Origin: Chara braunii
Taxonomy: Eukaryota; Streptophyta; Charophyceae; Charales; Characeae
Assembly: GCA_003427395.1 (NCBI GenBank)
Contig: BFEA01000047.1
Location: forward strand, 1,315,055-1,379,054
Direction of reading: 5' to 3'
Length of the DNA stretch: 64,000 bases
Shown: positions 37,707 through 50,686 of the stretch, one piece after another
Numbering within the stretch: the stretch's first letter is position 1
How the letters are laid out: each line of letters opens with the position of its first letter
Position numbers and translations under genes: made by a program
Notes under the pieces: model-generated
Database searches by the model: none
Seen by the model: only the letters and a program-made list of their open reading frames with translations
What the model was told of the DNA's origin: nothing

Positions 37707-40700
37707 TAATTGCCAACTACTCCCCATGCCATCCTGGTTACACCTTTCTTATGCTAAAGATCTACTTCTCATAGCCAGATCTGCCCAGGGCCCAGATCCC
37801 GTTCCTCGGGGTCCATTCTGAGTCAACCTATATCCTCCCCATCCACGAGGGGTGCTCTAGACGGCCCCCGACTTCTGCAGTCATCACATCAGCACTTGCC
37901 CTTTACCTCAGAACAGTCTGGAAAATTCCGCTAGTGTTTGCTTTCTTGCACCACAGCAAGATCTTTCTGTTCAGTGTGTTTCCCTTTTCCCTCGAAATGG
38001 TCGGCCCTGGGATACTGTGTTCACACTGGCAGGCCCAAGGTAATTCATTATTTCCTGTTGTCACGGCTGTTGTTTGGTATTTCTGACAGGGCTTTTCTTA
38101 TCCCACATAGCCTCAGTAGTACCATGGCAATGTTGTTGCCCCTGTTGTTCTTGATTGTTCGACGAGGAGTGACGTAGCCACAATGCGCAGGACAGAACGG
38201 ATACGGCATGGAAACAAAGTGGAAACCAGAGGGGAGAGAAGCGCTTGTGCAATGAGCCAAGTACTCGTCAAGTTCAACTTTGAGTACATCAATGAACATT
38301 CACGTGAAAGTTCACACATGAGAAGCCAAATCGAGATACAATTGAACCCTTGAAGATGTAGTCTCCAATATTATACAAGAATGTTTGTCTCCATCGGCTT
38401 TGCCGCACACACACGCAACGGGTCTCAACTGGATAGCGCCTATGGTCTCTCTCTCTCTCTCTCCTCCCCTCTGGATCGTTACCCTGGATACACCCACTCA
38501 GGTTGCTCACACCTCGGCGGCTATGGCCGCCGTCCTCCTGCTCTATGTCTAGCCAAGCTATGGAGTCTCTCTCAAGCGCCCTCTTCTTCTTCAGGCGCAC
38601 AGTGCACACGTTGCCTTAACAGACAAGCAGCAGCAGCGCTTCCACATCTCGCAACCGAAGAAGTCATGAGGCGCTGCACTGTGCACCTAAATATACGACT
38701 TGGCTTTGCTTGGCTTGGTCTGCTTCAGACCGGTACCGGTCGGCCGCGGCGTGTCTGCTGCAAACATTTTGTCGGTCCGGTAGCTTCCAGACTTTCCTGG
38801 GACATGCTACAAAATTGGACTTGGGACTGTCAGGCTGGACTGGACACTTCTGGACTATTCTTGCCAGGTATGGGACGGAGTACCGACCTACGACACTTCG
38901 GTACCGACACCTACCGACCTACAACGCTTTGGCCTTTAGACCCTACGGCCTACCCTACGGGACAGTGTTGGGACTTGTCAGGCACCTGGGACCGCAACTG
39001 GGTGTCTGCAGTGTGAATCCTTTCACTCGGGTGGGCCTGAGCTTCAGTGCAAACACGACTTTTCGTTTTTGGTTTGCTGTTTATGTGCCACATATTGTTT
39101 TGAGGCTCCAATCTATTGGTGGGGAGGTGCACCTGCTCACGCCACTTCCAGCATTCCATTGTTAAACATCGACTCGGGACTGATTGCAGGGCTGACAGAA
39201 CGCCATGCAGATCTGTAACAGAAGACCACAAAGATCTGACAGCCATGCAGATCTGTGACAGCAGAAAGTTGACTTTTAATATGTGTTCTAGAGGGCAGAA
39301 TCTCAGTAGACATGTCATAAACAAGGGCCGGCAGAAAGCAGTTTCAAAATGGAAGAGCATTATTAACAAATGCAGTAAACATGATCACCATTTCCGGCAG
39401 TGGAGATCACCGCCTTCTCCGTGACCACAATGCAATGACTTGCCGATTCTGCAGCCTGCGACCCGTCGACCCGAGGCTGTAACATAGGTAGGTTAGATTT
39501 GTGATTTTGTTTGGCTGAGGGCTAACCGAGATATCTGACTGCAAGGGAAAATACAGGCCCGTACTAACTCGAACTCCTACAGCTACCCTAACTGCAAATA
39601 GCAGACCCGGGCTACCACTAGGACAGACAGGCCGCGAGGCCTAAGCTGTTAGACTGGTTATATAACCTATAGCCGGGTAGGGAGAGGCCCTGGAGGCCGA
39701 AACGGAAACGGTACCGGTCGGTCCAGTCAGTCCGGTCTAGGTCGAGTCTAGCTAGAGTAGGACTTCGGTTAAGGGCTTTTGGCAGTTGGTACCATGCACA
39801 TCGCAACGGCACAGCGCATGAACTGGAGTGGTGACAGTTTCAGCGTTGGGGAAGACAGACATAGCCGGACCTGCGAAGCGTCGGCCATAGTTGGGACCTG
39901 CGCTGTCTCTGACAGCACGCGGGGCTGTTCAGAGGTCCGGGCTATCTGAAGTCTGCTAGAGGCAAGAGAAGGCGGTGCCCTGCTGAACCCTCCTCAGGAG
40001 CAGGGTGTCAGCTTTCATCCTCAGAGATCATCTTTGTCAGGAGAGGTGGCGCTGCTGAAGATCTTCACCCGGGAGGCCTTCTGGGACTTCATCATCATCA
40101 GAGCCTGTGGCACTGGTCTTCTTCTTCATCCTCTGAGAGGCGCTTGGCCTCAGAGGCCTGTTTCAGGGTGGCGCTTCCCTCTGTAGGCATTATTTGGGTG
40201 GCGCTGGTTGTTTCAGGGACTCAGGGGTAGTGATAGCAGTTGTTCAGGGTTGGGGGAAGGAGCGCTGCTCATTTCTGAGCAGCGCATCACAGTTCTGGGG
40301 TTATTCTGGCAATTCGAGACTCTGAGTTTAATAAACAGTGTTAATAGAACTTGATACTGTGTGTGAAGTATCTTTGCTTCATTGTTTTCTGGATGTGATC
40401 TACTCGGCTTTCCTTCGTGACTGGTGGTGAGGATTCTGTGGGGCGAATTACACTTTCAGTGTACTCTGTCATATCGCATGGTCAAGTCTTCCGCTGTGTA
40501 TCTTTCTCCCTGTGCCGTGTGATACTCCCATCCTCTCCCCTTCCTCCTGTGTATGCATGGGCATACCTGGAAGTCTATGTGAGTGAGCGTTGGTCATCAG
40601 ACAACAAGCAACCAGGTTCATAACAATAATCATGCTCTAGCACACACTTTCTGTGGTAGGATGTCATGAACCTCACAGTAGAGGTGGATGCAGGTTCTGT

Positions 40701-41084
40701 AGTAGGCAATCTTCACAGTGAGATAGTCATTGCAGACTCAATGCGCAGGAGTTGTAGACAAGCAACTTGAGGGATCTTCCTGCCACGCATCTATAGGTGG
40801 AAGAAGGTTGCCGAAGGATATTGAGAAACCCGTCTGGAGGCAGAGTGGGAGGCAGGGATACATAAAAGATGGGCAGCAGCGAAACCGGTGAAGGTTTATG
40901 CTTGTGGACGTGCTCATGTCGGGTAGAAGCCAGGTCAGTTAGCAGGGGTCCGTGCCTTCTGGGGTAAGAGTCAGTAACTAGTAGGGTTTGGTGCATGGGT
41001 GTATAATGAGAACATGATCTGAGAGCATACCTCATAGACAATAAAAGTGCGAGGGACACAATGGATCATATTAGGGTGCAAATG

Positions 41085-41317
41085 CAGACAGACAGATAGA
41101 CAGACCAAGCTACCGACCACCTGACAGACCAACAAACGGAATGACTCGGAGGACCAACCAGCAGATGAATGGTGGTACCGACTGACCGACCACCGACGGA
41201 ATCGCTGACCAAGCAATCGAGAGACAGACTGGCAAACCGGCCAACCAACCAACCTACGGACTGGCAAACCGACAAACCAACTGACCAACCTATGGCCAAA
41301 CGGACCGACAGACGGAC

Positions 41318-41371
<54 letters not shown>

Positions 41372-41465
41372 CCAGGCAGACAGAAAGATAGACGGACAAA
41401 CACACAGACACAAACAGACAGGCAGACAGACAGACGGACAAACACACAGACAGGGAGAGAGACAG
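41085..41465. repeat. Degenerate GACC/GACA repeat with (GA)n core
   Basis: GACAGACAGATAGACAGACC-like tetramer drift surrounds a (GA)n tract at about 41321-41367. Confidence 0.92.
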
Positions 41466-41854
41466 ATGTATCACAGCTTGCCACTTCGTTTTCCTATCCA
41501 GCCACTGCATATTATTTTCTATTGATCTAAAAGTTGTCAATCGAACCGTCTACACCTATGTTCGCAGCCCGTCCCTGGGGCAGGACCACGTCGGACCAGT
41601 AGCTGCCCGTAGGAGGCCGAGGAGACCGTGGTACTTGAGTTTTGAACATTTCGAAATTGAAACGGCCTGGGCCCACTTTTCTCGAATAGCAGAGCACTTC
41701 GAATAGAACACCAACACGTTTTATTCGAATACAACGTGTACCCTTTCTATTCGAATTTCGAAAAAAAAAAACACTTGTATTCCAATAACATTACTGTGTT
41801 TTTTTTGGAGGTCAGCGCCTCCTAGCCACTGATGCGGTGCATGCTGCACGGCAT

Positions 41855-41898
<44 letters not shown>

Positions 41899-41901
41899 AC
41901 A
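41855..41901. repeat. Compound (CT)n-(CA)n microsatellite
   Basis: CT units followed directly by CA units. Confidence 0.95.
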
Positions 41902-41902
41902 T

Positions 41903-41963
41903 TCTCCAGACTATTGATGGGTAGCGCCACCTGCTGGAAAACTGGGACCAGCGTCCCATGAAC
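41903..41963 (+). repeat. Dispersed repeat family E
   Basis: CTCCAGACTATTGATGGGTA, then GCCACCTGCTGGAAAACTGG and GACCAGCGTCCCATG match the block at 4386 in order. It directly follows a (CA)n tract. Confidence 0.6.
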
Positions 41964-42431
41964 ATCGTGAATAAAGCACCAGCCAGGACCCCACACACAC
42001 ATGAATACGGCACCAACCGGGACCCCACACACACACTCTTCAAGTTGTGTATAACGAACATGACAAAACATACACACAGCATAATCACTACCTTACCCTT
42101 CCCCAACCACATAAACAAACGAACTACGGGCTGCACACCCGTGCCCTCACGGTGAGTCAACGACTCTCCCTCAAAACCGTCCACTATCACAACAGAAACA
42201 GCGTTCACTTGCGCATGAAAAAATACATACGTCCTCCGGGACATCCGCAAATTACCATAAAAAATAGATAACTTTTTAATCACTCGTAATTTCTGTGAAA
42301 TTTCACCGACCTTGTTTGTTTTTTAGGGAGTCTCATTGGGGGCTGGATGATAAAATGGCCAACCGAACTGTCATGTGCCTGGTGGCTAGCCTCTACAACG
42401 ACCTGGACTTTTTACTTGCAGAAAAAAATGA

Positions 42432-42502
42432 TAAAAAATGGAATGATACAGAGAAGATTAGCATAGCCCCTGTGCAAGGAGGACATGCATAAACCGTGAA
42501 AC
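42432..42502 (+). pseudogene. U6 snRNA pseudogene, 5'-truncated
   Basis: It starts within the U6 body (AAAATGGAATGATACAGAG) and continues through AAGATTAGCATAGCCCCTGT to ATGCATAAACCGTGAAAC. The first about 25 nt are missing. An ATA microsatellite starts a few bases downstream, as might remain after retroposition. Confidence 0.8.
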
Positions 42503-42507
42503 AGTCG

Positions 42508-42592
42508 ATAATAATAATAATAATAAGTCAATAACAAGTTAACAACAACAACAACAATGATAATAATAATAATAATAATATAATAATAATAG
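42508..42592. repeat. (ATA)n/(CAA)n tracts
   Basis: AAT units at 42508-42527 and ATA units at 42556-42592, with CAA units between. They lie between a U6 pseudogene and the 3' end of the SINE at 42630-42901. Confidence 0.85.
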
Positions 42593-42629
42593 TTGACCAT
42601 GTCGCAGTATGGGATAGCTGAACTCCAGT

Positions 42630-42901
42630 TTGTATTTCCTTCCCGAAGGGCAACGGCCTTGAGATATCATTATTGAGCTGGCCTGACCCAGGTACTTCAG
42701 AATCACTTCATTCCGTTCAGCTGACTGCATCTCTCTTTTTTTTCTAACGAAATCAGAGCCTTGTGACTCCGGCTGCATGTCCATTCAGGGGAGCGTCAGT
42801 TCGGGCCCTATCCCACCCCCTCATCTGATTGCATCCTAATTCGAACTTATGTCTGTGTTTCATCAGTTCCTGGGTATACCAACTGAGATACGCTTGTTGG
42901 T
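42630..42901 (-). mobile_element. tRNA-derived SINE with ATT-repeat tail
   Basis: On the minus strand, TATCTCAGTTGGTATACCC (A box) and AGTTCGAATTAG (B box) are followed by an extended body and the shared end AATGATATCTCAAGGCCGTT. Beyond the body lies an (ATT)n tract at 42590-42556, which resembles a SINE tail. The body is about 100 bp longer than in the other copies. Confidence 0.7.
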
Positions 42902-43741
42902 AGCTGGACTCCTGCGTAGTCTCCCACAAACCCATCGAGTGCCATAAGGGAGCCGTTTTCATGGGCTGTATTCTTGATTTACTATAACAATAATAACAAC
43001 AACAATGCAAACAAATGAGACCCTAGCGCTGTATGTGATAACAAGTTGTCCAACTTATCCCCCTCCCCAGCGCTACCATACGAAGAAGAGCAGAGGCGGA
43101 GGGGGGCAGAGGGCAGCTAAGAGAATGCCATCAGCTTTTCAGTTTTTACCATACTACCCGCCCCCGGTTCGCACCTTTCTTCTTCAACGTCACCACTTCC
43201 TTCTGTTACAATCATTCCCTCTTCTCTCGTTCCCTCTTCTCTCATTCTTTGGGCCGCTCTTCACGCTACTCCCAAAAATAGGGTCTCACGCTCTTCACGC
43301 TGTCTCATTCTGTACTTCTGAGTTGTCAGCCACAGAGTACTGGCAAACGGGGCACCTCAAGAATGCTGCTGGTCGGGAAAAGGTAAGCACACCCTGAGCA
43401 GAGGATAAACTTTTGTCCGTCGCAATCTCAGGCCCACTCTCAAACGATCAAGTGTGCAATCAAAAAGGGATGCGAAGAACTAACCACAGTATTACCGTGG
43501 CAGGCTGGAAATCTCACCGTTGTTGGGAGGTCCTCTCGAGACACTTTTCTGAGCCTCTTGAAATTTTCCATCAGTCAGGTACTCGAGCCTGTATCACGAG
43601 ACTCGTTCTCTCAGAAAGCGCATTAAAGGTTGTACAGCAAGGCCATTCTTCTGTTTCACTGGTAGTGCTTTCAAATTGAGATGTGTAGTTCCTTGTTTGA
43701 CCCGCCATTACCGTTCGCTCACTCCCATATCCCAATAATTT

Positions 43742-43793
<52 letters not shown>
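43742..43793. repeat. (CT)n microsatellite
   Basis: About 26 CT units. Confidence 0.97.
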
Positions 43794-43797
<4 letters not shown>

Positions 43798-44717
43798 TAC
43801 ACACACACAGATCATTTCAAGTTCAATGGATACGGCAATGGCGCACATGTCAGCCGGCCCCAGGAACGAGTGGCCCTCTACACAGGGGACGAGCACGCCC
43901 CATGACCCGGCCACCACACCCATTCCGTGTCTGCCGTCTTAAGAGACCTTTGCACTTGATCGTGATGCTGCCTCGGGATACCTATTCACTTCACGCTGAT
44001 GACAAAGGCGACATAACCCATAATGAGATCAGATGCAGACGACAGGTACCACCAACCCTGGTCTATTCAATCTGTGGTGTCCCCCAGGACAGCATCACGA
44101 GAGACCCTGTTTTCTCTTTCTGCCGTTTATGTGAGATTTCAGAGAAGATCATGTGATAAAATAAGATGATGATGCATGAATGATGACAGTTTCGCTTGGG
44201 TGGAAGTCAGGACGTCCACCTAGCGCCTCGCAAGTCGCAGATATTTGAGTCCTTGGACTATTGACTCCATGGATAGCCCATGGGCGACAACAGCATGAAT
44301 ACCGTCCTGTTGTTTCTTCTTCCTCATTTGGACATTCAAATCTTTAATCCGCTATGGAGAGGCCAGTGCGATGAAAAGTCATACGCTACATTCGGGGGGA
44401 ACTAATTGCCAATCTGCTAATTCCTAGGTTACATCGAAGAGAGGAATTACTGACGTAGTCGCTTTCCCCATGCGGATGTCAGTGGTTCAAGTCAATCCCC
44501 CTACCTCCATTGGGTACAAAACTCCAAAATCTCAAGATCGAGATAGGTTTCCCGGGGACATTGAACTCGTCCATGGACTGATCCTGCTTTCCTTCAGACG
44601 TCGGAGGCAGCCACAAATGACCCTCGCAGCAGAGATCTCTCGCACTAATTGTTTGTCTCCACGTTTTCGTTCATTCATCTCTACTACTGACATTTCAATG
44701 ATCCGCTACTACTTCCA

Positions 44718-44876
44718 ATCGCTCCACTACTCCCCAAAAGTGCAAAATGAGACTGAATCCTCCACTAGACATGGAAAGATATATTGCCAGTTTTCCTGTC
44801 TTTTGCGGACAGAGAGTAGTGCAGCAACGCCCATCGGTTTCTACCTTTTGCGGACGTGGACAGTAGTGCAGCGAGT
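44718..44876 (+). mobile_element. MITE family A, with duplicated right end
   Basis: Left end GCTCCACTACTCCCCAAAAG and interior TAGACATGGAAAGATATATT, then two right-end-like blocks (AGAGAGTAGTGCAGCAACG and GACAGTAGTGCAGCGAG) separated by about 40 bp. Confidence 0.7.
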
Positions 44877-45139
44877 TCACTACATGTTTCATCACAAGCC
44901 CAACTTGCCGTCTTGACCTCATTGCTTAGTAATGCACGCATATTTCGCATATCCGCTTTCCACCCACATACGTTCTAGTTTATCTACGGAAGCAGAAATT
45001 AAAGCTTTCGCTGGCCGAGTCCCCCATGGAGATGCCATCAACTCTGAATCATCAGCAACTTTGTTCAGTGGAATCAGGATTTCGCATACCAGTCCAGGCC
45101 CTCCCGTCCTACCACCACATTGTCATCAGCTCTAGAGGC

Positions 45140-45268
45140 CATCACAAGATTGGGGGGAAAGATGAGCAGAGGAGAATACGTTCGGCCATGTCTTTTGAAA
45201 TATGGTCTCACACGCATGATTCCATCACAAGATGGGGGGGAAAGATCAGCAGAGGAGAATACGTTCGC
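45140..45268. repeat. 84-bp period direct duplication
   Basis: CCATCACAAGATKGGGGGG and CAGAGGAGAATACGTTCG occur at 45140-45187 and 45223-45268. Confidence 0.8.
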
Positions 45269-45814
45269 TTTTAATCTGATGAAGACAAATCTTAGACAAT
45301 CTATTACCAACCAGTGCGGTATGGATCGGTAAGTGCAAGAGTCCCAATATCCCTCTTTTTCTGCTTGAAACAGAACGCTAACATTCAGAAGGACGACTGC
45401 AACAAAGTCAACGGAACTACAATTCAGAAGGATGACTGATTACATATGACATCGCCCTAGCACGAAACTCCGTTCCAGCATCTCAAGTCAAATTCCGTGA
45501 ACAGAAAGGCAGGAAGAAACGAGCATGTTTTCATCCGTCAAGCTCCGAACAGCTTTTAACTGTTTCGACTGTCTGAATGGACAGATTGCCAACGGACTGT
45601 ATCATACGAGGCCAAGATCAGTGCCGCATCTGTCCCCACAACACCATCCAACACAAGGTCAGAGGGACACCAATGTTTATCGCATTTACTGTTGTGTAGC
45701 CGAGGAACACAGCAAAGGACATGATACGCACATTTCAATCACTGCTCATGTAACGTTGCATGTCGAATGTGCCGGAGGTCAACCAGCTTAAACCCGCAAA
45801 TGCTTGTGTGCAGG

Positions 45815-45817
<3 letters not shown>

Positions 45818-45883
<66 letters not shown>

Positions 45884-45884
45884 N

Positions 45885-45973
<89 letters not shown>
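45818..45973. repeat. Compound (CT)n-(GT)n microsatellite with one N
   Basis: CT units to about 45937, interrupted by an N at 45884, then GT units. Shorter CT tracts follow to about 46155. Confidence 0.97.
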
Positions 45974-45979
<6 letters not shown>

Positions 45980-47014
45980 TGTGTGTGCCTTGCGCGCCTG
46001 CGAGCGCCAAAAGATCCTCCTGAATGACAAGTCGTCAAGCTCATCACCTCTCTCTCTCTCTCTCTCTCGCACCAAAACACCTGAATGACGAGCCATCAGG
46101 CTCCTCACCTCTCTCTCGCGCGAACACGAGCACCAAGTTATCAAACTCCTCTCTCTCAGCCGCCCCCTCCCACTTAATACTTCGACGAGGTCCTCCGAGG
46201 GACACAGCAGCTGCTTATGGGAGAGCGTCTAAGTTCTGCGTTTGTACCATCTGCATTGGGATCAACATCAGTCATGTAACATATTTTATTTGGCCCAGCA
46301 ATTCTTGTTCGTCCATCCAGTCCTCTTTGAGGTAAGAACTCGAGAGGAAGCGACGATCTACCCCAGCGCATGGCTGACCACAGAGTTCCCTGACCCCGTT
46401 GCTGAACCTAACAGTTCCAGCCGAAAAAGCCAAAACATGAAAGGCTATTTCAGATTTCATTCCCTCAACTTCAGAATGGACCGTTCCGAAGCAGTGGCGG
46501 GTCAGACGTTCAGGTTATAACCTCAACTGACAATACCGTGTCACCATTCAGCCGCGACGGCATTGTTGCTAACTTGCATTCTGATTGCTTCCATCAACCA
46601 ATCAGACAACGAAGGACAGACTTGATACGTTTTCTCACATCGACCACCCCGTTACGACCCGTCCCGAAAAAGAATTGGTTACCGGCCCCAGAAGACAAAC
46701 ATATATGAGGGAAGGACATCAGTCCGTTTGTGTAACACCGCCCCCGGAGGACAAACATATAAACTATCAGGCGCAAATCAGTCCGTTTATGAAGGAACTT
46801 GATAGCCGCAGCCAAGGCTGTAGAATAAATTGAGCATATTTTTAAATTCGCCCCTCTCTTATTATTCGGCAGGATTTGCCATGTCTTGTTTGTCGCCCAT
46901 GCATCCATCGTCGGACTCCTCACAGAGAGAAGGGGGGACTTTTCGCAAGTGCACAACTCATCCCACCGCCATGGCAGCTGAACGGCCGGCTTTTCAGCAG
47001 CACAGCTTACTCAC

Positions 47015-47285
47015 CGGCAAAGAACGCCGCTGCCGATTCGCTGAGAGCTTGGCATCCACCACTGCTCTAGCAGCGTGCGTCATCGACGTCGGCGAAACAT
47101 ACACGTTGCAACCCATAATCCATTCCTTCCGGTCTCCGTTCTCCATCCACGTTTCAATTGTGCCCTTTCCGTTGATCAACTCTATTTCCGCATTCTCCCA
47201 TTCCGCAGATTCAGGACCAATAGACCGCAGATCCGTGCCCACGAGCCGATCACACCACTCATTTCGAAAGAGAAAACCCAGTTCC
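47015..47285 (-). CDS. Possible internal coding exon, unrecognised product
   Basis: The minus-strand frame is open from about 47305 to a strong splice donor TTGCCG|GTGAGTAAG at 47015/47014. The peptide is well mixed (GPESAEWENAEIELINGKG, ETWMENGDRKEWIMGCNVY) with no low complexity, unlike neighbouring frames. The acceptor is not clear; AAG near 47288 is a weak candidate. I do not recognise the family. The plus-strand frame 46830-47306 is its antisense. Confidence 0.3.
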
Positions 47286-47351
47286 TTGGTGAGTTTCAAT
47301 CGTTAATCATTGCTCAATCTTCGCTAACCGCGCACCTCAGACATAGATCGC

Positions 47352-47518
47352 ACAGTTGCTACGTTTTTTCATTCGTTATATTCATTTTCCACATCCTCCA
47401 GTCGATGTTGTCCCCACACACGCATTCATACAGTTGCTACGTTTTTTCATTCGTTATATTCATTTTCCATCTCTAATGCCATCCTCCAATCGATGTTGTC
47501 CCCACATACGCATTCACT
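47352..47518. repeat. About 80-bp tandem duplication
   Basis: ACAGTTGCTACGTTTTTTCA and CGATGTTGTCCCCACA occur twice. The second unit carries an extra TCTCTAATGCC. Confidence 0.85.
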
Positions 47519-47644
47519 GACTGAAATCGTTGCCCTATTGATTTCTCATGCTCCTTTCCAATTAATTGCCTTGCACGTTCCCTCGACCTCTCCAGCTGTC
47601 TGATTGCTTAAGACACTTCGAAATTGAAATTGACACCATCTCAT

Positions 47645-47764
47645 TATTACGGTTCGTCCTCCTAAATGTTTCATAACGAAGTCCTTTGCGTGATTAACCG
47701 CCCAAGTCCCGAACTCAGCACCACACCGCAACAAGAGCATCGTGCTTCTCATACCGGTCCCGGC
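47645..47764 (-). CDS. Possible coding exon upstream of the 47.0 kb exon
   Basis: On the minus strand a good acceptor, CTGCTATTTCAG|GCC at 47765/47764, opens a frame with mixed sequence (MRSTMLLLRCGAEFGTW, AKDFVMKHLGGRTV). A weak GTAATA donor lies near 47645. It may belong to the same gene as the exon at 47015-47285, but frame compatibility was not established. Confidence 0.18.
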
Positions 47765-48374
47765 CTGAAATAGCAGATACGAGTGCTACGTCGACTGCGG
47801 TCGATAGCGGGGAGGAGAGTTGTAATTATCAAGGGGTGTAATTGCTACCGTCTTCCCCAGAACACAACGCACCCTCATTTTGGCTGTCTCTGGCCGGAAA
47901 TATGACTCGTGTACATTCATTTCAAGGGTGCGTTACGTTCGGGGGAAGACGGTAGCCCGATTGGTTGTACTTATAAAAGGTCGTCAACTTACGCAATGGG
48001 CCGCCGGAACGCTGGAAATGTGAGAGTCGAGAAGAAGAAATAGTTCCAAAATACCAGAGTCACAGGAGCAGAACAAAATTAGGTATAGGGTTGGGAGGAG
48101 GGAAGGAAAGTTTCTGAACAGCGGGGAGACAGGTCCAAACTAGCCGAGAAGGAGCGTTCCAAGACCCACCGCCGCAAAGTCAGTGCGAAGAAAAGCTTGC
48201 AACCAACGTCCAATCTCAAACACGGCGATTTGTATATCCGAAGCCACAGAGTCGGACTGATGACATTCGAAACAAACTCGGAATTAAAAATACATAAAAC
48301 TGAATGGCTCGAATGAACAGCGCGGCAGACGGGTAGCGAGGCATTTTGAGTTGGCTCGGGCAACCGGAGAAGCC

Positions 48375-48712
48375 GAGACATTGATCCGCAGGAGGGAAAG
48401 CGTACTCGGCCAGGGCGAATGGGGCGAATGAGGCGTAAGGAGAAGGGAGCATACCGTTAAATAAGAGAACCGCATCCGAGAGGGTAGCTCCATCTAAGAA
48501 CGTGAAGAATGCCTTTTACTTGGACAGGGCGAATGGGGCGTAAGGAGGAGGAAACGTGTCTTGTGGATGAATAAATCAGAATCGAGTCCACGAGGGCGGA
48601 TTCATCGAAGAACGTGAAGGACGTCTTACTAGGCCAGGGCGTATGGGGCACAAGGAATAGGGAACGTGCCGTTGAATAAGTGGAAAATTGCGTCCTAGAG
48701 GGTGGACTAGGC
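48375..48712. repeat. Tandem repeat of about 112 bp, three units
   Basis: Units start near 48409, 48523 and 48633 with CCAGGGCGWATGGGGC. They share AAGAACGTGAAGRAYG and GAGGGYGGA blocks. Minus-strand open frames here (48216-48714) are shadows of the repeat. Confidence 0.75.
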
Positions 48713-49490
48713 AAAATTTACGAAGATATCAGACATGCAGACAAAATTGAACGAGTGTGAAAGAATAGAGGGACAGGAAAACATACATCGGACGACGAGA
48801 GGCGATCGGTTAGGAGCATAGGGACGGGGAATAGGGGCAGAGACATCGGAGGAACCACAAGAGGCGTCGGACACGGCACAGACTCACCGGACTTATTGAC
48901 AGACAACACAGACAAGGGAACAGCATACAGCGGCGGAGGGGACGTAGGCATCAGACAGGGAAATGGAGGCATCGAAGAGCTCAACAAAGTGGAGGCATCG
49001 AGTTCCAAGTTCTTTCAGACAAGGGGAGCAGTAGCCAATCGACAAAGTGGGCCCAAGTCATCGCCATAAGCAAAGATATCGGACAACGAGAAGAACGAAG
49101 TGGGCGAAGTCGTCACCATACGAGTACGGCCACACAGAAGACGAATACAGTAAACCGATAGGGAAGCATCGAGAGCGAGGGCTTCAACTCGCGGAGAGAT
49201 CAAAGGAAAATACAACAAACGGACGGAACAGAGCATTTTGCGAGTGGAGGAAGCATCCACAAAAAAAGCAGCGAAATTGACAAATTGCCAACATGGGAAC
49301 AGAACAGAAAAACTCGAAGGGACATATCACAAGCGCACGCAAGCATGCCCCAAGCGCAGGGGAAGAATAAAGCGCGAAGGCCGCATCGAACACGTTGACG
49401 ACAGCATCATGGCATCACGGAAGAGTCGATCGACGAAACGAGGGGAATTGGAAAAGGAGAGGGGCATTGGGAGAAGAGAGAATTGGAAAA

Positions 49491-49560
49491 AGGAGAGAGC
49501 CATCGGGAAAGGAGAGAGCCATCGGGAAAGGAGAGAGCCATCGGGAAAGGAGAGAGCCAT
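49491..49560. repeat. 19-bp tandem repeat
   Basis: GGAGAGAGCCATCGGGAAA occurs about four times in tandem. It lies in a purine-rich plus strand that opens a spurious 235-codon frame (49238-49945). Confidence 0.88.
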
Positions 49561-50479
49561 CAACGACAGGCAGAGAAAGATTTGCAGGCGTCGGATGACG
49601 GCAAGAGGTATCGAAAACGACAGACAAGAGAAGAATCAGGAGAGGTCGAGGGGGAAAGAACAAAATATGGGTACGAATCACGTTGGTGTAATCCGAGACA
49701 CAGCAGACATCGGTACACGAACGGAGAATTCATGCCACGAAAAGACATTCAGCATGAGGGCAGTTGCAGAACAAACAAAGGATTCGAGGCAAATACAGGC
49801 CGGTTGTAATTATCACGGCTTCATGTCTGCATTTCAGAGTAAGATTTGGCAACAATCACAGTTCTTACATTACATTTCACATGAAGCCGTCGACATTTCC
49901 AGAGGTGGACAAACAGATACAGCGCTCCGAGCGAATGATAGGTGACAGAGCAAAATAGGAACAAAGAACACATCAAAATTGCAGTTAAACAGAAACACAT
50001 GAAATCCTTCATCTTCACGTGAACATTGGATCTGCAGATCGACACTCGAACAACACCTCTGAAAGCCGATATGGTTGGAACCCTTATAACCAGAACAAAC
50101 TCTCGCGCACAAAAGAGTAAATCCTCATTCTCAGTTTTCCGCTGTTTTCCAGGATGCCGAAACACAAAATGCCAGAAAAACGGCGCCCTAATCCCTCTTC
50201 ACTGTCTGAAACAGCTCTACCAATACCATCCACCCGTCTCAACGTTCGAGTTCTCTATAATAACCCAATATCTCGTTCAGACCTCGGCCGGCCGTCGAAG
50301 ACGGTACTACACATTCACAACACACGAAACAATCCCTTTCCACATACAGGACTCAGCCAGCTCTCCCCTGCCCGACTCTTGATACCGCCATTCCTTAACA
50401 GGTCTGCCTTTCACAATTCGCGGACAAGGCCCTGATGTCGAAAAATGTCTCAGTCATTCCCTAACCGGGCAAAACACAG

Positions 50480-50638
50480 CTACCACAAGCATGGCCTTCA
50501 CCCATATCTACGCCGCCGTCCACGGCACCTCAACAACTATCTGAAGCATGGCCTTCCCCCATATCTCCACCTCAACAACTACCTGAAGCCTGGCCTTCCC
50601 CCATATCTCCGCCGCCGTACACGGCACCTCAGCAACTA
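50480..50638. repeat. Minisatellite in the RPS2 3' flank
   Basis: Imperfect tandem units built on GCATGGCCTTCMCCCATATCT (plus strand) followed by a CGCCGCCG...CACGGCACCTCA block occur at about 50490, 50545 and 50590; the middle unit lacks the CGCCGCC block. The array starts about 50 bp beyond the uS5 stop codon, so it is likely transcribed in the 3' UTR. No clear AATAAA was seen between the stop codon and the array. Confidence 0.75.
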
Positions 50639-50686
50639 AAAGCAAGAGATGTTGAAGACAAACTCGGACAATCAGTGACCTCATCT

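Larger units (their letters stand above)
36000..41080. other. No gene recognised; scattered repeats
   Basis: Contains a U6 pseudogene, a (GAA)n tract and family E remnants. The longest plus frame (38381-39016) reads through CT repeats and CCGACCTA-rich sequence and resembles no protein. AATAAACAGTGTT near 40330 could be a poly(A) signal, but no gene precedes it. Confidence 0.45.
42902..46990. other. No gene recognised; microsatellites and MITEs
   Basis: Apart from the listed repeats, isolated splice-like sites (GAAAAG|GTAAGC at 43383, TTGAG|GTAAGA at 46331, both plus strand) were seen, without a frame that reads as a known protein. Confidence 0.4.

Noticed and set aside
38381-39016. Plus-strand 211-codon frame
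   Set aside because: Contains a CT-repeat segment and no recognisable protein; codon and residue use look random.
40971-41540. Minus-strand 189-codon Ser/Leu/Val/Cys-rich frame
   Set aside because: Translation of the GACC/GACA and GA repeats.
49238-49945. Plus-strand 235-codon Lys/Arg/Glu-rich frame
   Set aside because: Purine-rich strand with a 19-bp tandem repeat; no domain and no splice signals.
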